DNA from: Spirochaetaceae bacterium
GTDB lineage: Bacteria > Spirochaetota > Spirochaetia > PWKH01
NCBI GenBank assembly: GCA_003559765.1
Contig: PWKH01000146.1
Location: 1 to 37,214 of the forward strand
Direction: 5' to 3'
Length of the DNA stretch: 37,214 bases
This document shows, piece by piece, positions 24,695-32,470 of the stretch (position 1 is the first letter of the stretch; each line of letters begins with the position of its first letter). Under the pieces are notes generated by a model. The model was given only the letters and a program-made list of their open reading frames with translations, made no database searches and was not told where the DNA came from. A program made the translations under genes and the position numbers.

Positions 24695-25230
24695 TAGAAA
24701 TCTCCAAACAGATCATCAATCCCTTCCCCGAAGAAGTTAATGTGGCTCACGGTTCTGACTAGATCACTGGGAATATCGATGACTTCAAGCCGATGGCTCG
24801 GGCAGTTCAGTTTTGCACATACGTGCACCCGGTTATGCTCCCCCGGCAGGTAGAACACAATACCAGTATCTGAACTGCATCCCTCCTCGTCGCATTCATA
24901 GGGCTCCATCATGGACACGCGGCACTGGGGGCACCGGGCCTTCACCAGGGCATGATCATGGATGAATCCCGGGAAAAAGCTGAACAGTTTGGCATGGGAG
25001 CCCCAGTAGGAATCAATAAACATCACGCCGTGGCGGTTTTCAATGGTAACATCCAGCTTAATCGAGGGTTCTTCGTGAATCCTGACGGATTCCACAAGCA
25101 GGTTGTGACCGTGCCTGCAGAAGATAGAGTCCACCACAAGGAAATCATGGTCATTCCTCCTGCTGATTTTAAATCCGGGGGGAACGTTCCGCTTAAAGAT
25201 TTCCGGAATTTCTATTTTTTCTAAATTCAT
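24694..25230 (-). CDS. Cys/His-rich protein of unknown function leading the VOR operon
   Basis: A 178-aa cytoplasmic protein I do not recognise. It carries C38-R-H-G-H and two or three paired Cys motifs (C100-x2-C103, C113-x4-C118, C138-x4-C143), so a zinc ribbon or other metal site is likely. Around this, alternating strands (SIKLDVTIENRHGVMFIDSY) suggest a beta-rich fold, and the C-terminus is acidic (GEGIDDLFGDF). GGAGGAAG precedes the ATG at 25230. It is the first gene of the operon, one base overlapping the ferredoxin. A role in assembly, as an extra subunit, or in regulation of the oxidoreductase is inferred from position only. Confidence 0.85.
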   Translation of the reverse strand: MNLEKIEIPEIFKRNVPPGFKISRRNDHDFLVVDSIFCRHGHNLLVESVRIHEEPSIKLDVTIENRHGVMFIDSYWGSHAKLFSFFPGFIHDHALVKARCPQCRVSMMEPYECDEEGCSSDTGIVFYLPGEHNRVHVCAKLNCPSHRLEVIDIPSDLVRTVSHINFFGEGIDDLFGDF

Positions 25231-25278
25231 GCTTCCTCCGCATTCGCCTCAAGGCAGCGCCTCACCGTTTCTACCAGT

Positions 25279-25307
25279 ATGATAAACCCGCGGGCCCAGG
25301 TTGTCAA
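25279..25307 (-). promoter_or_regulatory. Promoter of the VOR-buk-ptb operon with overlapping palindrome
   Basis: On the minus strand TTGACA (25307-25302), a 17-base spacer and TATCAT (25284-25279) form a near-consensus housekeeping promoter, with the start codon at 25230. The perfect palindrome CAAATATTTG (25305-25314) overlaps the -35, a plausible repressor site. Confidence 0.65.
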
Positions 25308-25331
25308 ATATTTGGTTAACTAAATCAAAAA

Positions 25332-26489
25332 TTATTCCAGTTCATCAAGATCTTCCTCTTCCATCGCTGCAGGCTTCGGCGACACAATTCTGAGTATTTC
25401 ATTGCGCACCTGCTCATCATGATTCATCAGCCGCTTCAGGGAGGTCGGGGTAAAGCGCTGAGTACGGATATCCCTCCTTCGGTCGTCAACTGCCTGCCTC
25501 AGTTCCCCGTCCAGCGCATCCGCAGCTTCCAGCGAATCAATACCCCGCAGGGCGGAGAGGACGTTCACGGCATTCTGATGCCTGATATGATGCTCTAAAG
25601 ACGCCAGGACATGGACAATCTGCTCCCGCTCCTGGGGATTGTACATATCCGCGAATTCATACTGCTCAAGGCATTTGAACATCTGGAGAATCGGCTCCAG
25701 CGCCTCCGGGGAGATGCAGTAAAACCGGTATCCCTGTTCATAATACGAGAGGGTCTTCAATCCCCCGACGGCCATGGACGGAACGATAAAGAACACCCGC
25801 GGATAGATCTGATCCCTCTCAGCACTTGCAGCCAGCTTCCCGGCGGTCTGTTTCGCCTGAGATGCCAGATAGGCCTGGAGGTTCTGGGACTTGGAAAGCT
25901 TCGCATCGAAAATCACGTACTGATCGAGAAACCGGATCATGCTGTCGGGCTTCAGTCCCTGGTCAAAGTCCTCGGGCAGCTGGGTGTTGTCATAAAAAGG
26001 AAAATAGAGATCATTCCGGGAGGTGAGCTCCCGAAGCAGGGAGAGGGTCTGCTGCTCATGGAGCGCCCACTGCCGGTCCCGGTTCTCCTGCTCCTGCTGG
26101 CGGCGCTGCCGCTGCTCTTCAATGATGCGCTCGCGCTGGTCCGTCAGGGCAGCACGGGCTTCTTCAAGGTCCCGGATGCGCTGCTCCTGCTCCCGGAGAC
26201 GCTGCTGTTCGGCATGCCGCAGCCCGGCAAGCTCCTGCTGGGCTAAAGCGAGCTGCTGTCTGGCCTGCTCCAGCCGCAGGGAGAGATCGCGTTTCTCCTC
26301 CTGGTCTGTACGCTGCTGCTGTTCAAGCTGCCGGAGGGACTGCTCATCAAGTCTGCGCTGCTGCTCCAGCTCATCCCGGCGGTATTCCGCCAGTTTCAGC
26401 GCTCCCCGGAGATGCATTCCCCACAGCAGCAGACCGAGAGAAGCCAGCAGTCCTGCCCCGATGATCCATATACCTGCACCTAGTTCCAT
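25332..26489 (-). CDS. RmuC-like coiled-coil nuclease-fold protein
   Basis: This 385-aa protein has an N-terminal membrane helix (about 5-24), a long Gln/Glu/Arg coiled coil (about 30-150) and a C-terminal domain. The domain has the restriction-like motif PDSMIRFLDQYVIFDAKLS (D..DxK), as in RmuC, and FIVPSMAVGG and LEQYEFADMYNPQER segments. RmuC limits DNA inversions and acts in recombination in E. coli. The start at 26489 has only a weak ribosome site. It follows the sensor-kinase gene by 15 bp on the same strand and may share its transcript. It is divergent from canonical RmuC, so confidence in function is moderate. Confidence 0.72.
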   Translation of the reverse strand: MELGAGIWIIGAGLLASLGLLLWGMHLRGALKLAEYRRDELEQQRRLDEQSLRQLEQQQRTDQEEKRDLSLRLEQARQQLALAQQELAGLRHAEQQRLREQEQRIRDLEEARAALTDQRERIIEEQRQRRQQEQENRDRQWALHEQQTLSLLRELTSRNDLYFPFYDNTQLPEDFDQGLKPDSMIRFLDQYVIFDAKLSKSQNLQAYLASQAKQTAGKLAASAERDQIYPRVFFIVPSMAVGGLKTLSYYEQGYRFYCISPEALEPILQMFKCLEQYEFADMYNPQEREQIVHVLASLEHHIRHQNAVNVLSALRGIDSLEAADALDGELRQAVDDRRRDIRTQRFTPTSLKRLMNHDEQVRNEILRIVSPKPAAMEEEDLDELE

Positions 26490-26504
26490 AGGCCCATCAT
26501 ATCG

Positions 26505-27998
26505 TTAAAACCGGTGATTTTCCACTCCCGGAAATACCATTTCGACCCGGGCACCGCCGAGAAGACAGGGATCCGCCGCCCTGATGATGCCCTGATGCAG
26601 CCGCATGATCTCTCGGCTTATGGAAAGACCGAGTCCTGCCCCGCCTGCTTCCCTCCCGCGGTGTCCGTCAATCCGATAGAACCGCTCAAAGATTTCATTC
26701 CGGTGCTCCGGACTGATTCCGGGTCCTGAGTCCTCCACTGAAATAATCAGCTCCCCCTGACGGCTGATGCTGCAGGAGACATCAACTGATCCGCCCCGGG
26801 GTGTATGGCGGAGGGCGTTCGCAAGCAGATTCGACAGCACCTGGGTGATTTTTTTCTCATCACAGAATATGACTGCCGACGCATCAGCAGGGAGGGCTCC
26901 GGGGGCGGCCGCCTGCTGGCGGGTGAAGGTTATGTGTCTTCCTTCAGCCAGTGCCGTAAATGCCGATATTCCCCGGTCTGCCAGCTGACATACCCGAAAT
27001 TCCTCCTTCCGGATCACCATGGTGCCTGCTTCAGCAGCAGAGAGTTCCTGGAGCTCTTCAATTAGCCGGGAGAGCTGCCGCACCTCAGCCTCCATTGCCG
27101 AGAGATGCTCCCGGTCGGCAGGGTACACCCCTTCCAGGAGCATTTCAATTTCTGCTGCCAGCAGCGAGACCGGCGTACGCAGTTCATGGGCGGCATCAGT
27201 TATCACCCGGCGTTTCCAGAGGTCGCTCCGGTGCAGGGATTCAACCATGGCGTTGAATGATTCTGAAAGTTCTCCCAGTTCATCCCGCCGCCTTGTGGGC
27301 ACCTTCACCTCATAGGTTCCTCCGGCGATCTGCTTCGATGCCCTGCTCAGATCTCCAACCGGAGCAACAATATGACGGAAGAGCAGCACGCTCACCGCTG
27401 CAGCCAGGACCGCTGCTGCCAGCGCCGTGATGATAATCCACCGATTCATGGAAACCAGTACCGCGCTGCGGTACTGGTCCAGGGACGGATCAATCATCGT
27501 GCCGGCAAATACATAGGCAACAGTTTCCCCGTCGGCATCCACCGGGGCGCCCCGCTCCGGGGACAGAGCTGAAATATCGGAGGTCTGCAGTCCGGACCCG
27601 TGGTGCAGCTGAATCTGCCCCCTGGTGTCGGTCACCACGATATCCTGCATCGGATCCTGCTCCCGATGCAGCATACTGTGAAACATGGGAAGTCCTGAAG
27701 CAGGTGACTCTCCCCGCATATGGTGACGCCCATGCTGCATGGAAGCCGGCTGCTGCTCCTGCAGCAGGGAGAAAAACCGCTCCTCGCTGATTTCATCGTC
27801 GGAGTCGTGATAGGAGAAGCTCAGTTCATCCGACAAGAGCCCCGCAATCTGCTGAGAAAGCTGGAGATCACTCACCTGTGCGTACTCAGCGAATTCCTGT
27901 TCCAGAGTGTATCTTGCAGAAACTGCAATCCCTCCTGCAAACAGGATGATCACCAGCAGAAAACTGGCGGACAGTTTGATCCATAACCGATTGAACAT
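26505..27998 (-). CDS. Sensor histidine kinase with His/Met-rich sensor loop
   Basis: A 497-aa two-component kinase. A membrane helix (about 6-27), an extracytoplasmic loop (28-185), a second helix (187-207) and a HAMP domain lead to the H-box DAAHELRTPVSLL (H271). The N-box LSNLLANALRHTP, G1 VEDSGPGIS and G2 GAGLGLSIS follow, so the kinase looks active. The loop has a Met/His cluster at residues 87-117 (M87, H89, H92, H93, M94, M105, H107, M109, H111, M117), plus H132-H133. The start at 27998 follows AAAGGGT; a longer frame adds 27 residues unlike a kinase N-terminus. It lies 13 bp after the response regulator gene. Confidence 0.92.
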   Translation of the reverse strand: MFNRLWIKLSASFLLVIILFAGGIAVSARYTLEQEFAEYAQVSDLQLSQQIAGLLSDELSFSYHDSDDEISEERFFSLLQEQQPASMQHGRHHMRGESPASGLPMFHSMLHREQDPMQDIVVTDTRGQIQLHHGSGLQTSDISALSPERGAPVDADGETVAYVFAGTMIDPSLDQYRSAVLVSMNRWIIITALAAAVLAAAVSVLLFRHIVAPVGDLSRASKQIAGGTYEVKVPTRRRDELGELSESFNAMVESLHRSDLWKRRVITDAAHELRTPVSLLAAEIEMLLEGVYPADREHLSAMEAEVRQLSRLIEELQELSAAEAGTMVIRKEEFRVCQLADRGISAFTALAEGRHITFTRQQAAAPGALPADASAVIFCDEKKITQVLSNLLANALRHTPRGGSVDVSCSISRQGELIISVEDSGPGISPEHRNEIFERFYRIDGHRGREAGGAGLGLSISREIMRLHQGIIRAADPCLLGGARVEMVFPGVENHRF

Positions 27999-28011
27999 AC
28001 CCTTTACCTGT

Positions 28012-28704
28012 CTACTCCCGGGCAAAATAATATCCCCCTCCCCGCCGCGTAAGCAGATATCTCGGTCTGGAGGGATCATGCTCTATGATCTTCCTGATGT
28101 TCTTCACATGGGCATCAACCGTGCGTTCCAGGCCTTCATACAGGTCGCTGCTGAGATGATCAATGATCCGGGACCGGGAGAACACCATCCCGGGACGGCT
28201 CATCAGCAGATGCAGCAGCCGGTACTGCAGGGAAGTAACCGGAAGCTCCCGGCTGTTCTGCCATATCTGCTGGGAGTTCTCATCCACGGTAAAACCCAGA
28301 TGACTCCAGCTGTTTCTGCTCTGTCCCCCGGAGGTGCTTCCGGATCCGCCGCGGCGAAGCGCAACGGCAATTCTTGCTTCAAGTTCCCTGAGACTGAAGG
28401 GCTTCACCATGTAGTCATCAGTTCCCGCCTCAAATCCCTTGAGCTTATCCTCCTCAGCGCCTTTGGCCGTAAGCATGATGATCGGCACCGAACTGTGCTC
28501 CCGGATCCGGCGGGCTGCGGAGAGCCCGTCCAGTCCCGGAAGCATGATGTCGAGGACCGCCAGATCCGGCTGCAGCTGCTGAGCTTTTTTCACCGCAGCT
28601 AACCCGTCACCGGCCTCTATGACCGCAAACCCTTTTGCCGAAAGATAATCTGCAATAATTCTGCGAAGCCTCGGCTCATCTTCCACCACCAGGATTGTTG
28701 CCAT
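28012..28704 (-). CDS. OmpR/PhoB-family response regulator
   Basis: A 230-aa regulator. The receiver domain has D9, phospho-acceptor D52 in LAVLDIMLPGLDGL, T79 and K101 (MVKPF). The C-terminal winged helix ends RTVDAHVKNIRKIIEHDPS and YLLTRRGGGYYFARE, typical of the OmpR class. The ATG at 28704 follows GGAGGA. It sits between a secreted protein gene and the sensor kinase gene in one transcript. Its likely targets include the intergenic region before 29453. Confidence 0.95.
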   Translation of the reverse strand: MATILVVEDEPRLRRIIADYLSAKGFAVIEAGDGLAAVKKAQQLQPDLAVLDIMLPGLDGLSAARRIREHSSVPIIMLTAKGAEEDKLKGFEAGTDDYMVKPFSLRELEARIAVALRRGGSGSTSGGQSRNSWSHLGFTVDENSQQIWQNSRELPVTSLQYRLLHLLMSRPGMVFSRSRIIDHLSSDLYEGLERTVDAHVKNIRKIIEHDPSRPRYLLTRRGGGYYFARE

Positions 28705-28727
28705 GATCTGTCCTCCAGAAATCTTGA

Positions 28728-29453
28728 TTATCGCCGCATGCCCCTGCTGCGGTGCATCTGATCATGCAGATTCTGCATATCCTGCGGTTCTGCTGCTCTT
28801 CTGCCGTAAGGGAGGTTCTCCCCGCTGACCTCATCGCTCAAGGGACTTCGGCTTCCGTACCGTTCTCCTGCATCAGCCGGCTCCTGGAATTTTCTCCAGC
28901 CCCCGTGATGCATCCCGGCGGTACTGCCGTGCTCCCACCCGTAAGAAAACGCAGGACTGTCCTGCAGGGCTTTTTCAGCAGGAGCAGCCTCTCCCCATCT
29001 GCCGAATCCCCGGCTGCTGTGATGAGGGCCGTAGTGAGGGGAACCTGCTCTATCAGCCGGCAGGAGCAGTACGCCCTCCGGTGAGGTGATGCCGAGGGAG
29101 AAGGATTCACCGTCTATCACGGCCCGGGAGATCATCATCCGCTTCATATTTTCATAGGGCAGTTCACCGGGCATAATATAGCCGTAGACCGTCACTTCTG
29201 ATTCAGAATCTACGTCGATATCTGCGGCCAGATGGCGGTGATACTGCAGCAGATACCGGGTCTCTTCCGCCTCAAGCACGACCTGTCTGCCGAAAATCGA
29301 CAGCCTGCCGGTAACGCCGATCTCCCGAAGTTCAACTGTCGAATCCTCCGTCTCAGCAGATTCCGGCATCTGCTCCTCCACTGATCCCTGAGCAAAAGCG
29401 CTCAGGCTCATGGTCATCATCAGCACCAAAGTCAGCATTCCAATCCGATTCAT
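28728..29453 (-). CDS. Secreted His/Met-rich protein, possibly OB-fold
   Basis: This 241-aa protein has a signal peptide (MNRIGMLTLVLMMTMSLSAF, cleavage likely after AFA, residue 21). Residues 42-140 form a beta-rich segment (REIGVTGRLSIFGRQVVLEA, SEVTVYGYIMPGELPYENMK) that could be an OB fold. The C-terminal 100 residues are rich in His, Gly, Met and Arg (HYGPHHSSRGFGRWGEAA, HGSTAGMHHGGWRKF, DMQNLHDQMHRSRGMRR). No enzyme motif is seen. GAGGAG precedes the start. It lies directly before the response regulator and sensor kinase genes, so it may be an extracytoplasmic metal-binding or accessory partner of that system; this is inference. Confidence 0.8.
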   Translation of the reverse strand: MNRIGMLTLVLMMTMSLSAFAQGSVEEQMPESAETEDSTVELREIGVTGRLSIFGRQVVLEAEETRYLLQYHRHLAADIDVDSESEVTVYGYIMPGELPYENMKRMMISRAVIDGESFSLGITSPEGVLLLPADRAGSPHYGPHHSSRGFGRWGEAAPAEKALQDSPAFSYGWEHGSTAGMHHGGWRKFQEPADAGERYGSRSPLSDEVSGENLPYGRRAAEPQDMQNLHDQMHRSRGMRR

Positions 29454-29464
29454 AATCGCTCCTC

Positions 29465-29485
29465 GATACTCCCCATAGGAGTATC
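29465..29485. repeat. Perfect 8-bp inverted repeat before the secreted-protein gene
   Basis: GATACTCC (29465-29472) and GGAGTATC (29478-29485) flank a CCATA loop, just upstream of the start codon at 29453. It is a possible operator or leader hairpin. Confidence 0.6.
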
Positions 29486-29522
29486 ATATGTAAGTTTTCC
29501 TGATATGACTATACGAAGGGTA

Positions 29523-29540
29523 TATGAAAAATCTATGAAA
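29523..29540 (+). promoter_or_regulatory. TATGAAA direct repeat, 11-bp spaced, in the divergent control region
   Basis: TATGAAA occurs at 29523-29529 and 29534-29540, start to start 11 bp. Tandem sites about one helical turn apart are typical of OmpR/PhoB-family regulators, and the regulator gene is in this locus. A related TATGACT lies at 29504-29510. Confidence 0.4.
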
Positions 29541-29565
29541 GCCCGATTTTTTTTCCACCCGAAAA

Positions 29566-29594
29566 TTCCCTATTTTCCCCCGCTGTGCTATAGT
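29566..29594 (+). promoter_or_regulatory. Possible promoter of the YfcC-type transporter gene
   Basis: TATAGT at 29589-29594 is a good -10; TTCCCT at 29566-29571 is a weak -35 with a 17-base spacer. A start about 7 bases later would leave a leader of only a few bases before the ATG at 29606, which also lacks a ribosome site. The in-frame ATG at 29657 has GGAAGG six bases upstream and is an alternative start. Confidence 0.35.
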
Positions 29595-29605
29595 CTGAAG
29601 CTATC

Positions 29606-31024
29606 ATGAACACCCCTGGTCAAACAGACAGCACCCTCAGAATCGGAAGGACCTCCATGATTGCCGCCGGGGTAATTCTGCTGGTGCTGATGACCGTCTC
29701 CGGCATCTTAACCCGCATGATCCCTCCCGGCGCCTTCGAGCGGACAGCGGAAAACGGGATGGAGATGATCCGGGAGGGAAGCTTCCGCTGGATCGATGCA
29801 GATCCCCTGCCGGTCTGGAGATGGTACACCGCCCCGGTTGAGGTCCTCTTCGGTCCCGACGGGGTGATGATCATCGGCATCATCGTTTTTATGTGCGCTG
29901 TCGCCGGGGCGGTCAACATTCTCTACTCCGGAGGGATTCTCACATATCTGCTGCAGCGGATCATGCATACCTTTTCCGGGCGCCGCTACCTCATGGAAGG
30001 GGTGATTATTCTGATGCTGATGCTCTTCGGAAGCCTGCTGGGAAGCATGGAGGAGGTGGTGGTCCTTGTTCCCATGTTCACAGCACTTGCAGTAAGCATG
30101 GGGTGGGACCGGCTCACCGGCCTCGGTCTGAGTCTGGGAGCCATCGCCTTCGGCTTCGCTGCCGCCCTGACCAACCCCTTCACCATCGGAGCTGCCCAGC
30201 GCATAGCAGGGCTGCCCCTCTTCTCAGGCCTCTTCTACCGGCTGATCATTTTCGTGACCGTCTACCTGCTGTACACCTGGTACGTCATCACCAAATCCAG
30301 GCAGCAGGAAAAAATCTCCGGCGGCAGCTGTGCTTCCTCGGAGATCGGCGCTGCGCCGCCGGCATCACCGGAGAAACACCGGGCGCTGGTGTGGTTTGCC
30401 GCCTGGATGGCGGTGATGGCGGCGGTGATTGCCGCCTTCTCCCAGAGCGCAGTTCTTTCGCAGTATATCCTGCCGGCTGTCATGGTCAGCTTTGTTGCCG
30501 CCGGGGCGGGCTCCGGCGCCTGTGCCGGCATGTCTTTCCGAAAGCTGGTCCGCCGGTTCTTCCAGGGGGCAGCCGGTATTGCTCCCGGAATCATCCTGAT
30601 TCTCATGGCCGCCAGCATCAAGCATATCGTCAGCACCGGGGGAGCCATGGATACGATTCTTTACCGCTCCCAGCAGTGGATTACCGGAATGGGCCCCTAC
30701 GGTGCGGTGATCATGATGTATGCCCTGGTGCTGGTGCTGAATATCTTCATCAGCTCAGGCTCGGCCAAGGCCTTCCTGGTGATGCCGGTGATTACCCCCC
30801 TCGCTGATATCGCCGGCGTATCCAGACAGAGCGCCGTGCTGGCATACCAGTTCGGGGACGGATTTTCGAACATTCTTTATCCTACCAATGCGCTGCTGCT
30901 CATCTGCCTGGCTATCTCCGGAGTCAGCTACCTGCAGTGGCTCAAATGGATATGGAAGATACAGCTGATATTTTTCCTCTGCTCCCTGTTATTTCTGCTT
31001 ATCGCTGTATATATTGGATACTGA
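29606..31024 (+). CDS. YfcC-family (DcuC-like) membrane transporter
   Basis: A 472-aa carrier with about 11-12 membrane helices. Signature segments are TRMIPPGAFER, the helix pair GSLLGSMEEVVVLVPMFTAL, GFAAALTNPFTIGAAQRIAG, FISSGSAKAFLVMPVITPLA and QFGDGFSNILYPTNALLLIC. This is the YfcC/C4-dicarboxylate anaerobic carrier group, which includes amino acid or arginine/ornithine carriers. It is 12 bp before an M20 peptidase gene, and the arginine deiminase genes lie on the other side. An amino acid, peptide or arginine/ornithine substrate is inferred. The N-terminus may begin at 29606 or 29657. Confidence 0.88.
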   Translation: MNTPGQTDSTLRIGRTSMIAAGVILLVLMTVSGILTRMIPPGAFERTAENGMEMIREGSFRWIDADPLPVWRWYTAPVEVLFGPDGVMIIGIIVFMCAVAGAVNILYSGGILTYLLQRIMHTFSGRRYLMEGVIILMLMLFGSLLGSMEEVVVLVPMFTALAVSMGWDRLTGLGLSLGAIAFGFAAALTNPFTIGAAQRIAGLPLFSGLFYRLIIFVTVYLLYTWYVITKSRQQEKISGGSCASSEIGAAPPASPEKHRALVWFAAWMAVMAAVIAAFSQSAVLSQYILPAVMVSFVAAGAGSGACAGMSFRKLVRRFFQGAAGIAPGIILILMAASIKHIVSTGGAMDTILYRSQQWITGMGPYGAVIMMYALVLVLNIFISSGSAKAFLVMPVITPLADIAGVSRQSAVLAYQFGDGFSNILYPTNALLLICLAISGVSYLQWLKWIWKIQLIFFLCSLLFLLIAVYIGY

Positions 31025-31036
31025 CAGGAGGAATGC

Positions 31037-32470
31037 ATGGTCTTCTTATATTCAGCAGGCATCATAGTGCTCCTGGCCGCTGCAGTCATCCTGGCGAGAG
31101 CCGCCGCCTGCAGAAGCACTGAGATCTCTGAAGCTCCCACGGTTACCTCACTTCCTCCGGCAGAACGTGCCGTCGGGCATCTCAGTGAAGCTCTTCGGAT
31201 TCCGACTGTCTCGCCGGGAGATCACCGGCAGGCCTTTGCGGACTTTGCCGCATGGCTGGAGCAGACATATCCCCTGGTGCATTCCTCTTTTGATCTGACC
31301 ACAGCGGCAGAATACACCCGGATGTATCACTGGAAAGGAAGGGACAATACCCTGAAGCCGGTGCTGCTGATCGCCCATCAGGACGTGGTCGCCCCAGGAG
31401 ATCCATCCTGCTGGAGTGTTCCTCCCTTCTCCGGCGAGCAGAGCGGCGGTTTTGTCTGGGGCCGAGGCGCCCTTGATATGAAGGGGCAGCTCATCGCCCT
31501 TCTGGAATCAGCGGAGTGGCTCCTTGCACAGGGGTTTCAGCCGAAACGGTCGATCTACCTGGTCTTCGGCCATGATGAAGAATCCCGGGGGGACGGAGCA
31601 AAGGAAGCGGCGCAGTACTTCAGAGACCAGGGGATCACCTTTCAGCTCCTGCTGGACGAGGGAGGACTGGTGAGCGAACAGGTGATCCCCGGCCTCAGCC
31701 GGCCGGCGGCTACCACCGGAATTGCAGAAAAGGGGTATCTGGACGTCAAGCTCACCTGCACCATGCCGGGGGGACATTCCTCCATGCCCCGACGGCGCAC
31801 ATCCTTAGGCATCCTTGCTGAGGTCCTCGCCGATATTGAACGCAGGCAGTTTCCCCTGCGGCTTACCCCGGTTTCCCGGCTGTTTTTCCAGGCCGTCAGG
31901 CCGCATATGCCCTTCTCCTACCGGTTGATTCTGGCCAACCTCCCGCTGTTTTCACCCCTGTTTCTCCGGTACCTCTCGAGGATCCCCGTGGGCAACGCCA
32001 TGGTGCGCACCACCACCGCAGTCACCATGGCCGCCGGAAGCGATGCGCCGAACAAACTGCCGGCAGTCTCCACAGCGATGGTCAACTTCAGGCTGCTCCA
32101 CGGTGATGACGAGCAGCGGGTGCTTGCCCATGTCAGATCATGCATCGGCAGCCGGCCGGTCACCTGCGAGGCGGTCAGGTCACAGCTGCCCTCACGGATA
32201 TCCGACCCGGAAAGCAGCGGGTATTATCTGGTACGCAGAACCATCCGGCAGGTATTCCCCGAGGCCGTCACCGTTCCGTACCTGATGACCGGAGGAACTG
32301 ACGCCAGGGCCTACGAAGATCTGGCTGATGCGGTCTGCCGGTTTTCTCCCTACCGGCTTTCCCAAGATGAGATCAACCGCATGCACGCCAGCGATGAGCG
32401 TATTTCCTATGAGAATATTGAGCGGGCTGTCCGGTTCTATCTCCAGCTGCTGGAGAATCTGCAGAACTAA
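31037..32470 (+). CDS. M20 family metallopeptidase, PM20D1/CPS1-like
   Basis: A 477-aa zinc carboxypeptidase or N-acyl amino acid hydrolase. An N-terminal hydrophobic segment (about residues 2-22) suggests membrane anchoring or export. Metal and catalytic motifs are [39 protein letters not shown] and LLLDEGG, then [17 protein letters not shown] in the dimerisation lid and [13 protein letters not shown] with the final His in NRMHASDER. This is the subgroup with yeast CPS1 and animal PM20D1. AGGAGG precedes the ATG. It may free amino acids from peptides for the adjacent transporter. It converges on arcB with a 4-bp overlap. Confidence 0.92.
   Translation: MVFLYSAGIIVLLAAAVILARAAACRSTEISEAPTVTSLPPAERAVGHLSEALRIPTVSPGDHRQAFADFAAWLEQTYPLVHSSFDLTTAAEYTRMYHWKGRDNTLKPVLLIAHQDVVAPGDPSCWSVPPFSGEQSGGFVWGRGALDMKGQLIALLESAEWLLAQGFQPKRSIYLVFGHDEESRGDGAKEAAQYFRDQGITFQLLLDEGGLVSEQVIPGLSRPAATTGIAEKGYLDVKLTCTMPGGHSSMPRRRTSLGILAEVLADIERRQFPLRLTPVSRLFFQAVRPHMPFSYRLILANLPLFSPLFLRYLSRIPVGNAMVRTTTAVTMAAGSDAPNKLPAVSTAMVNFRLLHGDDEQRVLAHVRSCIGSRPVTCEAVRSQLPSRISDPESSGYYLVRRTIRQVFPEAVTVPYLMTGGTDARAYEDLADAVCRFSPYRLSQDEINRMHASDERISYENIERAVRFYLQLLENLQN

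Noticed and set aside
29893-30807. A 304-codon plus-strand frame inside the transporter gene
   Set aside because: It is Arg/His/Gly-rich, out of frame with the clear YfcC-type protein, and has no ribosome site.
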